Part shown: in pieces, positions 10,036 to 19,700 of the stretch
Position numbering within the stretch: position 1 is the first letter of the stretch
Layout of the letters: each line of letters opens with the position of its first letter
NCBI GenBank assembly: GCA_039621445.1
Contig: CP154954.1
Coordinates: forward strand, 43,565,847-43,629,846
Reading direction: 5' to 3'
DNA from: Euglena gracilis
Lineage: Eukaryota; Euglenida; Euglenophyceae; Euglenales
Length of the DNA stretch: 64,000 nucleotides
Notes under the pieces: generated by a model
The model's input: the letters and a program-made list of their open reading frames with translations, nothing else
What the model was told of the DNA's origin: nothing
Databases searched by the model: none
Made by a program: the position numbers and the translations under genes

Positions 10036-11884
10036 AGCAACAGGAGGACTGAAACTGAACAAGACGGCACAGACATTACAGTGCCACGGACATGCAATGA
10101 CAGCCCACGTGTCATTGCCATGGTGCACATGGACCAGGACGACACCGAACAGACCGGTCCAGCACCAGATTACACAGAACTGGACGAAAACGACGAACCG
10201 TACTTCGACGAACAGGTGTTTGCACCACAAAACTGGAACCAACAGCCAGAAACGGACACTCAGAACAACCAAAACTGGCAAACCGCAACAGCACAGCAAC
10301 CAGGAACCCAGAGTTTTGCACTGGTGGCGGTACGACAGAGCCCGGAACAACCAGACCGCCTCCAGGGTGAAACTGAAACTTCGTTCCAGGAACCTTCGTA
10401 CAGCTCGTACGAGATTCCACAGCCGGAACCACAGAACCAGAACACTGACTGGGACTGGTGGTCGAACTTTGCGTACGAAACTGGACAGCTGACCCAGGAA
10501 TTTCAACAGTTCAGACGCAAAACTGAACAGACGAACCAACAAACGGCAGAAACTCTGCAGCAGCTGCAACAAACAACAACGGAATGGGTCAGCGAACTGC
10601 ATGCAACAGTGAACAGACAGGGTGAAGCACTCATGACAGAAATAAACGGCAGACACGAAGAACAGACAACAGTGCTGGTAACAACACAGGCAAACATGGA
10701 ACAGGTGAACGTTAACCAGAACAGACTGTACCAGGAACATTTCAACGGAATGTCACAGGAGATCACAGCAATCAGGGAAATGTCTGGCTCACTGGGAGAA
10801 AACCTCAGGGAATTTCACAGTTTTCTGCAGATGGCAGGTGGAAACGCACAGAACCAGGGTGAACATCTGGTTGGTTTACTACACCGACAGCGAGAAAACG
10901 AAAAAACAACTGCAGAACTGCAACAGAGATTAGCTGTGGCAGGAGAACGGGTCGCAGGAATCACAGGCAGGCATAGTGGACGAAACTGTGGCAACAGTGT
11001 CCAGAAAAGTTGAAAACCTCAGAGGCGAAATCAGCAGTGTGGTGGAAAGAATTCAGAAGGACATGGGCAGTGAAATCGGAAATCTGGCAGGACGGGTTCA
11101 GCAGCAGGAAACAAAAACGACAACAACCATTCAAAACTGTGATTACCTGCACAAAAAACTGGTGGAACTGCAGAAAATCCCAGATCAGCAGCAGCAGATT
11201 ACACAGCTGAACGAGGAAATCGGCAGACTGAAACGACAGGTGGAAACTCTGACCTGAAACGAAGAAAAACACAAACAACGCACTGAACGCCTGAACCTGG
11301 AGCAACCTGGGTCACAGGGTGGACGAAACAGCCCAAACGACTCAAAAACTGCTGGGTGAACTACAAAAAGTGACCATTAAAACAGGAACACATGACACAT
11401 CTGAACATGCCAAATGGCTGGAAATGACATCTGCCATTGGCTCAATGACAACCAGTGTCGGTCAACTGGAAGCAAAACTGGCTGGTCTCACAGCAAAAAC
11501 TGCAGAACGGGAAACACATGACAACGGCATTTGGCAGCATTTACATTCTCTGACCACGGAACTGCAAACACAGCAGAAACGGTGGACAGAACAGCTGGTG
11601 ACCCTGGACAGAAAACTCAGTACAGTGACAAAAACGACTGAAAACCTGACCGAAAAACTGGAAAGGCAAAACACCCAGCAAATTACAACCCCCAGCCCTA
11701 GCCTGGCTGAAATACCCAAACTTTTTGAAAATCTTTGCATTTCCTCTCGCCCAGCCTGCACAGGGGCCTTCGGGCCAGAGTCAGGGGCCAGCCCCCTGGC
11801 CAGTGGGCCTCCCTCGAGGACCCAGGCTGGACAGCCAGGGGCAGCCACAACGGCCCAACGGACTGAACAACCCCCCCAGGGGGC

Positions 11885-12145
11885 AGACAGGGCCGCGGGC
11901 CAACGGGGATCGGGGACCCACAACCCCAGAACCAGCCCCCGGCAGCCCTGAGGGGCCAACCCACAGGACAACACGGGACGGGGACCCCAGAACCCCACAC
12001 CTGGCAGACGGGGAGGGGGACCCCACAACCCCTGGCCCAGCCACGACCAGCCCTGAGGGGCCAGCCCGCAGGAAACCAAGGGACGGGGACCCCAGAACCC
12101 CAGGCCTGTCAAACGGGGACGGGGACCCCACAACCCCTGACAGGT
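11885..12145 (+). repeat. GGGGACCCC(A)CAACCCC tandem repeats in the gag linker
   Basis: Two to three imperfect copies of a unit of roughly 110 bp containing GGGACGGGGACCCCAGAACC, CCCTGAGGGGCCA and GGGGACCCCACAACCCC. They encode DGDPRTP...SPEGP...DPTTP-type repeats. Confidence 0.7.
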
Positions 12146-14005
12146 ATGTTCAGCCAGAGCAGCCAGCAGTGGGGGGACGAAACACCACACCCAAAAATGG
12201 AAGGAGGAGCTGCAGCACTGGGGACCGTTAACTCGGCTTCCCTGGTGGGGCAGCTCATCCAACAACAACTGAAAACTGCCTTGACACCGTTAATTGCCCA
12301 ACTGACTAGACAAACAGAACGACCGACTGCAGTCCCGATCAGCCCAGCACTTACGACAAACCCGACAAGCCCAGCACCACAGCCAACCCAGCCGACTCAA
12401 CAGCCAGTGACGACACAACAAAACCCACAGTCCCGGACTCGGGGCTTGTTCATGTGGGCAGACGAAACCGAAACTCAGAACACAGCCACAACAACCTGGG
12501 TGGGACCCCAGATGGGGTCTACCCAAACTGCCATCCACCACATAGGAGAGGAAACAGTGGTGGCACCCGTGGCAACGGCCCCGGCAGCATCCTTCGGGCT
12601 GCTGCTGGGTCCAGTGGGCGCGGCGATGACAAAAGACCTGGTAAGACCAACACTGCAGGGGAATTTCGCAGATTTTGCCGTTAAATTTCCAATGTACCTG
12701 CAACGTGTGTCAGCCGGTCAGGGGTCCCTGACCGACGACCTGAAACTGTCACTGCTGGAGGGCAGCCTGGACAGTGCCAGCAAACTGGAACTACAACGCG
12801 GACAGGAACGCGGTGAGAAAAAAAAATACCAGGAATTTTGGAACTGGATGTGCCAGAAATACGGTGGAGACACACAATCAGCCATCAAAGACGAACTGAA
12901 AAACCTGAGACCAAAAACGGAAGGAAAACTGACACTGGAAGCGTGGAGGGATTTTGAGGCCCATTTCAAACTCCTCTACAGCAGGCTGGAAAATCCATCA
13001 GAGGAAGACGCTTACAACCTGGAGGCCGAAAAGATGCCTGAAACGCAACGCAGAAGCTGCATCAGGGAACAGGCCCGCAGAAATCAGGACAGACCGACAC
13101 TGAAACTGAAAGGGGTCACAAACATTAAAAACGTCCCAGATGCAACAACGGAAGACGTTCGTGACCTGGTGGCAGCAACAGTGGGCACAGGTGAAAATTT
13201 TCAGGTGGCACGAGACGGACAAAACTTCAGGATCCAACTGCACAGCAGCAGAGCTGCTGAACTGCTCCTGATGAAAAACGGTTCAACGTTGCTGACTGGA
13301 CACAAACCACAGTTCACGCAGGTGCAAGCCAAACTCACATTGGCCGAACTGTTCCAACGGGTGGAAACCGAACTCAGGTGCCAGCAACAGTCAGACTCCC
13401 TGGGTAGGGGGTACAACGGCTGGCAGAACCAACCTCGTGAAAACAGATCACGGTCGATGGACCGCAGCGGTTACGTCAGGGAAGTCAAGGAGGAGGAGAA
13501 AACAAAATCCAGAAGTCGGACACCACCTTCCAGATCCCGACCCAACTCCCCTGGACCTCGAACCCCAACACCTGAAAAACCCAGACCCCCTTCTCCACGC
13601 CAGCCGGTGGCCATGGCAGTTTCAGAACAGCCTGGCCAGGGACGGTACACAAACTGGTCAGACTGGGGACAGAACGACTGGGGCAAAGGCAAAGGAAAGG
13701 GGAAAGGTCAAAGCTGGGGTTCAACCCAAAACTGGAACCAGAACCAGAACTGGAATCAGAATTACGGCAAAGGCTACGATTCAGGAAAGGGATACAACTC
13801 TGGGAAAGGATACGATTCTGGGAAGGGGAGCGGGAAAGGAAAAGGTAAAGGGCAGCCACAGCCACAGCCAGCAGCAACGAAAACTGAACCACAGCCACAG
13901 CAAACCAATTCACAGGAGCCAGCCAACCAGCCACAGGGACAGCCAAAGGCAGAAGCATCTTCCAGCAATCGCTGGCAGCCAGTTCAAAACGCAGAACGGA
14001 AGTGA
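12146..14005 (+). CDS. E2 gag capsid and nucleocapsid frame
   Basis: A 619-codon open frame. Residues about 150-430 are the capsid-like domain (GPVGAAMTKDLVRPTLQGNF; LKLSLLEGSLDSASKLELQ; LKNLRPKTEGKLTLEAWRDF) and contain the Trp that is a stop in E1 (7263). Next come a Ser/Arg/Pro tail and a basic GKGKGKG / NWNQNQNWNQN / YDSGKG repeat region that probably binds RNA. No CCHC knuckle is present, unlike E1. The frame ends in TGA (14003-14005) and pol continues in the same frame. The real start lies upstream in the frameshifted part, so this is the surviving 3' portion of gag, not a complete gene. Confidence 0.8.
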   Translation: MFSQSSQQWGDETPHPKMEGGAAALGTVNSASLVGQLIQQQLKTALTPLIAQLTRQTERPTAVPISPALTTNPTSPAPQPTQPTQQPVTTQQNPQSRTRGLFMWADETETQNTATTTWVGPQMGSTQTAIHHIGEETVVAPVATAPAASFGLLLGPVGAAMTKDLVRPTLQGNFADFAVKFPMYLQRVSAGQGSLTDDLKLSLLEGSLDSASKLELQRGQERGEKKKYQEFWNWMCQKYGGDTQSAIKDELKNLRPKTEGKLTLEAWRDFEAHFKLLYSRLENPSEEDAYNLEAEKMPETQRRSCIREQARRNQDRPTLKLKGVTNIKNVPDATTEDVRDLVAATVGTGENFQVARDGQNFRIQLHSSRAAELLLMKNGSTLLTGHKPQFTQVQAKLTLAELFQRVETELRCQQQSDSLGRGYNGWQNQPRENRSRSMDRSGYVREVKEEEKTKSRSRTPPSRSRPNSPGPRTPTPEKPRPPSPRQPVAMAVSEQPGQGRYTNWSDWGQNDWGKGKGKGKGQSWGSTQNWNQNQNWNQNYGKGYDSGKGYNSGKGYDSGKGSGKGKGKGQPQPQPAATKTEPQPQQTNSQEPANQPQGQPKAEASSSNRWQPVQNAERK

Positions 14006-14964
14006 AGGGGGTGCGGCCTGAGGGTAGGGGACGAGAGGGGCGACTCTCTGCAGACACAACCGAAACAACAAAACAAAACAAGGGAACCAGGTCCAGAGCC
14101 GCAGCGGTCATACACACTGGGTAAGGGATGTAAGAAAAAACCCCAAAAGAAAAACATCCTGACAAAAAAACGACTCCACAGCCCAGAACCGAAAAGGGAA
14201 CAAGTCAGCTACAGGTTCGGCAGAGCAGCTTCACGGTGGGTGTCTGAAAACTACCACGTGAAGGAAGAAAAAATGACAGAAATTCTCTCACACTTCGGGG
14301 TCCAACCCCAGCTGGATGCCTTTGCAACCAAAAAAAACAAAAGATTCCCGCAATGGTGGGGATCGGACAGCCCAGATGGAACTGACGCCTTTGAAAAAAA
14401 CTGGCACGGAAAACTGCTGTGGATGAACCCCCCATTCAGCAAAATTTCACAGGTGGTGAAGAAAATCCAAACAGACGAGGCCCACGCACTTCTCATGGTA
14501 CCAAGATGGGTCCACAGAAAATGGTACAGGGAAATCAAAAAGCTGGCCGTGATATCAATGTTCATCCCAGCAGGAACAAAACTGTTTGGACAGGGTGACA
14601 AGAACTGCAGGAATACACCGTGGTCTGTGGAAGTGTTTTTGGTATGCGGACACAAAACACGGTGCAAGTACCTACCAGGTTTCCACAAACATTTCACCCC
14701 CCTACACCCGACATCCAAGGTGAGGTTCGGCACAGCCCATGAATACCCGCCAGCGGAGGACGAGGTGGAGGGTGGTGAACAAAAAACCGACTTGGGGACG
14801 GAAAAACCACAGAAACACACCAGAAAACTGCAGGAGCCAGCCACAGCGACTCCAGAACGGGCCATTGCAGAAAAACCAAAACCACAAATGCTGGACCTGT
14901 TCTGTGGAACAAAATCGGTCAGCAAGGTGTATGAAAAAATGGGTTTCCAGGCGGTGACGGTGGA
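14006..14964 (+). CDS. E2 pol N-terminus: Dam-like domain and C5-MTase motif I
   Basis: Open in the gag frame directly after the TGA. A basic linker is followed by the Dam-like domain (about 14205-14640): YRFGRAASRWVSENY, LDAFATKKNKRFPQWWG, WMNPPF (14421-14438) and MVPRWVHRKWY. The NPPF motif is intact, as expected for an adenine-type methyltransferase of DIRS/Dam style. After a Glu/Lys/Pro linker, MLDLFCGTKSVSKVYEKMG (about 14888-14944) is motif I of a cytosine-C5 methyltransferase. Coding is cut after VTVDS by E3 and continues in the same frame at 31815. Both domains could modify the element's own or host DNA; activity is inference. Confidence 0.8.
14027..14050 (+). promoter_or_regulatory. 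conserved post-stop RNA element at the E2 gag/pol junction
   Basis: Same 24-nt block as at 8325-8348, 21 nt after the gag TGA; hairpin GAGAG/CTCTC. Candidate readthrough stimulator. Confidence 0.45.
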
Positions 14965-14969
14965 CTCAG

Positions 14970-15395
14970 AGTGTACGTCCAAAGCTTTCCCTTTTCCCCT
15001 TTTTGGAACTTTCTGTAAAAGCCTTTCGCTTTCGCCTTGGTGCGCAGCCTACTTATGGTAGGGAAAAGTCTTTGGAGTAACGAAAAGTGGTTTTCCCCTT
15101 TTCTTCCCAATTCCCCAAGAAGCAAAGCACAAAGCAATGTCTCAGAAGTTTCTTCTGAGTTCAGTCTTGATTGTTCCAAGGGTTTTTCCCTCTGACAAAA
15201 CCAATGGTGAAACTTGGAATTGATGACAGTAAAGAATACCACCTGTGGGGGAAGGAGAGAAAAGTGCTGACGTGTCCAGGGGCAGATCCCAGAAGGGTCT
15301 GCCACGATCTTACCAGCTGTGGTTCCACAGTGGTGCGACCGTCACAGAACCCACTCTGCAGATATCCTACAGAGCTGGGACGTGCCTGGTACACA
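14970..15395 (-). repeat. E3 3' LTR
   Basis: 426 bp, near-identical to 31384-31809 (differences at the CCAAGGG/CCGAGGG and AGAAGGG/AGAATGG sites). The ends carry the inverted GTGTAC...GTACAC. It contains an internal hairpin with arms CTCAGAAG/CTTCTGAG around TTT. Confidence 0.92.
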
Positions 15396-15405
15396 TCCCC
15401 CTCCC
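15396..15405 (-). other. E3 polypurine tract
   Basis: The minus strand reads GGGAGGGGGA directly against the 3' LTR, the expected plus-strand primer site. Confidence 0.75.
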
Positions 15406-16796
15406 AGGGCTACGCCCGATTTCCTTCATGGACCAGGGTTTCCCAGTCCAGTCAGGATATCTGACGCTGCCCCAGGTGGGGTTCACTTCTCCATTCGGTG
15501 TCTCTCCTTTCCGCACAGTGGCATCCACCCAAAGCCCAAAAACGCGCAAAAGGTTAGCCGCGTTTCGCGGTTACCTATTAGCCGTTTCGGCTTAGGTGGG
15601 GTGTGAAAAAGCCCACTGTGGGAAACGGGGCTTGGCAGGTTTCCTGACAAAGTGTCCCATCCACCCACTTTGGGTGTGCCAAAGGCACGCGGGGTTGGTC
15701 AAGCGATTCGCTGAAAACCCGAGGGGAGAGGTGTGGAAGGGGGGCAGGCTCCTATCCTGGTCATACCCGGATAGGGCTCCTAGGCGGTCATATCCGCACT
15801 AGGAAACAAAAGCCTACTTACAAAACCGACTGCCGGCGACAGCTTTGCGGGGGTGGGGGGAAAGTAGAGAGGAGAGGGGGGCTGGCTTAGGCCAGAACAG
15901 AATTTTTGCTGTCTGGCAGCCTTAAGGGCCTTAGGGCCGAAAAGTGACAAGTTGGCCTATTATTACGGCGTGCGCGCTGTTTGCTGTGTGTCACTTAGCG
16001 GCTTGCCAGGTTTCCCGGCTGCCAAGGTATTCACAGCAGTAGCTCCTTCACGACGCAATAAGAGGCGATTACCTCTCGCAGACGGTTTCCGTCCGCATGG
16101 CCATTGGCAGAGGGGCAGGTGGCAGGGGGGGGGGGCTCTTGGATGCTTCCATCCAGAGCGTAGAGTGACACAGACCCAGGTTCATCCCAGGGCTGTTTAG
16201 CGATTTCCGCTACCATTGTATATATATATATAGGATATGGATGTCCAGGCTCCATGAAGGCACTTACCTTACATGAGCCTGGGAATGCCGTTTCGGCATT
16301 ACATCCGTTCCAGCCGCCAATAATCATGGCGGGAGTCCAAGGGATCTTCCACAAGGACCATCTGGAATTGTGGTGGTGGTGGCCTATCTACGAGCCAGGT
16401 TTCTGGCGATTCGTATTCGAAATCAGGTGCCACCCAGTCCCGAACCCATCCTTCGGGGACTGTGTGCTTGGTTGCACTCGCTCTTTCCGCGAGGAACCAT
16501 TGCAGCTTCTCCCAGAATTTCCTGGGTAGAGTGGCTGGCCAGATGAAGTAGTTCATCCTTGGGTGATTGGCTGACACCTGCGGGGCATTCCCCGGGTGGA
16601 AGTCAATCGGCATGTGATAGGCGCATTCCGCCCGGACTGTATGGGGTCGTAATACGGCCCCAAGCCAGTCTTTCCAGGTCATCCCGTGGCTTTCGGGTGG
16701 CCATTGTGGCAGGCACCAGCGACCGTTTCGGTCCTGGTTTTGGAACAGGCGGAAAAGTATCTTTTCCCTGTCTGCTGTTTCCCAGAGGTAAGGTAA
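15406..16796 (-). other. E3 3' non-coding region with many mini-palindromes
   Basis: No protein gene is supported. It carries a dense set of short hairpins, for example CCGCG-TTT-CGCGG and AGCCG-TTT-CGGCT (about 15557-15595), GACGG-TTT-CCGTC (16081-16093), AATGCCG-TTT-CGGCATT (16284-16300), GACCG-TTT-CGGTC (16721-16733) and GGAAAAG-TAT-CTTTTCC (16751-16767), plus a short TA repeat near 16220. It may be a packaging or 3' UTR region. Confidence 0.65.
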
Positions 16797-19700
16797 TCAT
16801 ACCCCTGCCTCCTCAGCAGCGAGGCGTATCGCCCCACTGTCGATCTGCCACCCACGGGCCATTCCCGTGTGGCGGTAGTCGTCGAGCTTGAGGTTGGCAT
16901 ACTTGAAAAAGTCCTTGAACGTTTTGTTCAAGGTGGAGTATTCCTCCAGTGGCTTCTCGGCACTTGGCACGATTGTGCGTACTGCGCCTTCCGCAGTGTG
17001 CCAAAAGGTACCTCGAAGGCAGTTGACGCAGAGAACTGGTACATTCGTACCGTCTCGGTCTGTGTAGCTGAAATTGTGCTTGTGGGTCCAACTGTCCACG
17101 CACTTGGCGCATACCAAGGCGGCACAGTTAGGGATGTATACATCCTTGTGGAACGATTTCCGATCCACAGGGTTGCACACATGGACGAGGGGTAATCCCA
17201 GGTCAAGTGCCCTGTTGTACATCTTGTGGCATACAGTGCAAAGCCACACAAAACGGTTTTCCGTTGTTTTGTCGATGAGGAATTCCTCACCGAAGAATTG
17301 GGCCAAAACACGGGGAGATCTGGAATTGTAATAATTCCAGGTCACATTCTGATCAAAGGACCATTTCCGTCCCTGACAGAACAGTGGTTCAATCCACCGG
17401 TTAAGGCATTGCTGTGTCCTCAATTTATGTGTAATCATCATGTACCTGTTTTTCAGGTCATGAATGTCAGGGTCATCCTGATTGATCGCGTTCCAGTCGA
17501 TGACAACTTCGTCTTCTGAAGGTGTCTCGGCTGTCGAGGCGCGGGATTTTCCCTGCCCCTTTGTCGGAGGTTTCGGCTGTGAGGTTTTCCCATAGCCGGA
17601 TGACGTGACATGCGTGAATCCTTGTCCCGAGGTTAATCCCCGAGAAGAGGATGCAGCACTCTGGCCGCCAGCACCACCACCGCCTTTCGGTGGGGGCTGA
17701 TCACCAGATTTCGGTGTGGGTTTGCAAGGTGCGGCGCCCGGTTTACTTTTCGCCGGGGCCTTCGGGCTTCCGGTTTCCGGAGTCTCCGAGGGTCGCCGCT
17801 CGGCGTCTCGTTTGCTTGCCCACGTGCGTGGTGACGCTTGGGACGGGGGTCTTTTCCCCGACGCCGAACGTCGTTGACCTTCAGCAGGGGTTTCCCGAGC
17901 TGATGGTCGTCCTACACGCTCCTTCGCGGCTCCCGAAGGTTTCCCAGGGGTAGCCGTGGGGGATGGTGTTGGTGTAGGCCTAGCCTGTGCACTTCGCGCT
18001 GGCTGAGCCTGTGGTGGAGGCATGGACGCCCGCTCGGCCTGTTTTTCAGACGCCGGTGTCCATGTGCCTTGACGCTTCTCTGCCGTGACTGTGGCTGTAC
18101 CGTGAGATACGGGTTCATCCCGTGCCTCCGGTGGTACCGCCGGTGTCGATACAGGATCATCCTGTACTGACACGGCTGGTGTTGTCTCCACAGTCATTGC
18201 CGTCTGTACGCCTTCCGTCCGTGTCGCTTCCGACACTGGCGGTGGCGCTGCCGTTGGGGGAGGTTCATCCTCCACCATGGCTGCAGATGTGTCTTCCGTC
18301 AGCTGGGCAGTTTCCGCCGCAGCTGTGGAAGAACTGGCCGCAGTGCCACGTGGAGTGACTACTGCGATCAGTGACCGTAAACCACCGAGTACGCGTCCGC
18401 CTAGTGAGGTGCGTCTCTCCTCACCTGAAGTGGGCTCCTCGGCTGGCTCTTCTGTTGACGGGGCTTCCCCGGAAACAGGGAGCTTGAGGCGTAATACCTC
18501 AGGCGTGTGGGGTACCGTTTCCGGCGGGTTTTCCCGCGGAGGGGTTGGTACACCCGCTGTACCCAGTGAGGCTGGTGATAGAGGGACAGGTGTCATTTCA
18601 CCTGCTTGTGATCCTGGGTGTTGGGCGGTTTCTGCCACAGTATCCAGCATCACTACCGATGGGCTACGGGTTTCCCGTGCCGGAGGTTCCGTTGGCTGAG
18701 GTTCATCCTCAGCCATGGGGACCTCCTCCTCCTCCTCGTCCGCTTCCGGAGAGGATTCGGCTGCGTGTAGCTGTGCTGCAGAACGCGGGTCTTTCCCGCT
18801 CCTGTAGCACCCTTGTGCGTTTGACAGGCGGAAAAAGCTAATACTTTCACTCCTGTCAGAGTTCGGGTATGGGGGTGGCCACGTCGCTCTCACCCAGCTT
18901 TCGGGTGGAGGTTGTGGTTGATCATCGTCGATCAAGCAAAGGTCTTCCCACTGCCGTCGACAATGGTCAGTCACGCCAAACTCTCCTGTTTCTTCCAGGA
19001 ATGCTGGCAGTGGCAACGCGTAACGAGGGACTTCCCCTTCGTGCGCCGCGAAAAACATCTGAAAATCCTCCCATATCAGGATATTCCCGAATTGGGTATC
19101 CAGGTGTTCTTGGAGACCTATTTCGGCCTCTTCCCAGTCTGGTCGTAGGTTCATCCTGCGCTGGTCTGGGTCATTGGGTCTGGCGTTCACCTCCATATAT
19201 CCCCGCGGCAACCACTTTCTGTGGATTTCCACATCGGCGGTCATATATTCCAGGAAATATATGTAGACCTCTAGGACGTAGGTAATCCACGCCCTGTGCC
19301 AGTACTGCTGCAGCAGAAATATTTTCTGCCGGTGCTGTTTCAGCACCTTTCGGTCTTGCGTTCCAATCCGGGGATTCCGGCACTGATGCAGGAGGAATCT
19401 CCTGGTCGGCTGGCTGCCGGCATTCTCGGCAGACGGAGGCGGTTTTCCGCGTTCTCCGAAACCCCAGAAGTCAACGATGTGGACTTCCTTGCAAAACTGG
19501 CATTCCAGTTTGTACCGCTGGGGGTACGCGAGGTCCACGTCCAATACCTTGAACAGCATGCCATACATGCTGTCCAAGAAGACTTGGAGGTTGTTCGTGA
19601 ACATTACCGCAGCCGGTGCCTGGAGTTTCTCCGGCAGGGGGTAATACTTCCACTGGATTCCCAGTGCGCTGACTGAAAACATGTGGTTGAAGATTTCCTT

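Larger units (their letters stand above)
9802..12145 (+). pseudogene. E2 gag N-terminal and coiled-coil part, frameshifted
   Basis: Starts at the first in-frame ATG (9802; upstream TAA at 9766). It opens with three 26-residue repeats (AIARVVEPA type), the second holding a TGA at 9892. An acidic Gln-rich region follows, then a long coiled coil (about 10440-11700). Frame changes occur near 10975 and 11310, with a TGA near 11256, so the protein is in pieces. From about 11750 it is Pro/Gly-rich, with tandem repeats just before the intact capsid frame at 12146. Homologous pieces of E1 gag lie at 1738-2325, 5438-5514 and 5845 onward. It is probably the rod and assembly part of Gag. Confidence 0.75.

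Noticed and set aside
16208-16235. TATATATATATATA as a promoter TATA box
   Set aside because: Simple TA repeat inside the E3 3' non-coding region, with no gene positioned to use it.
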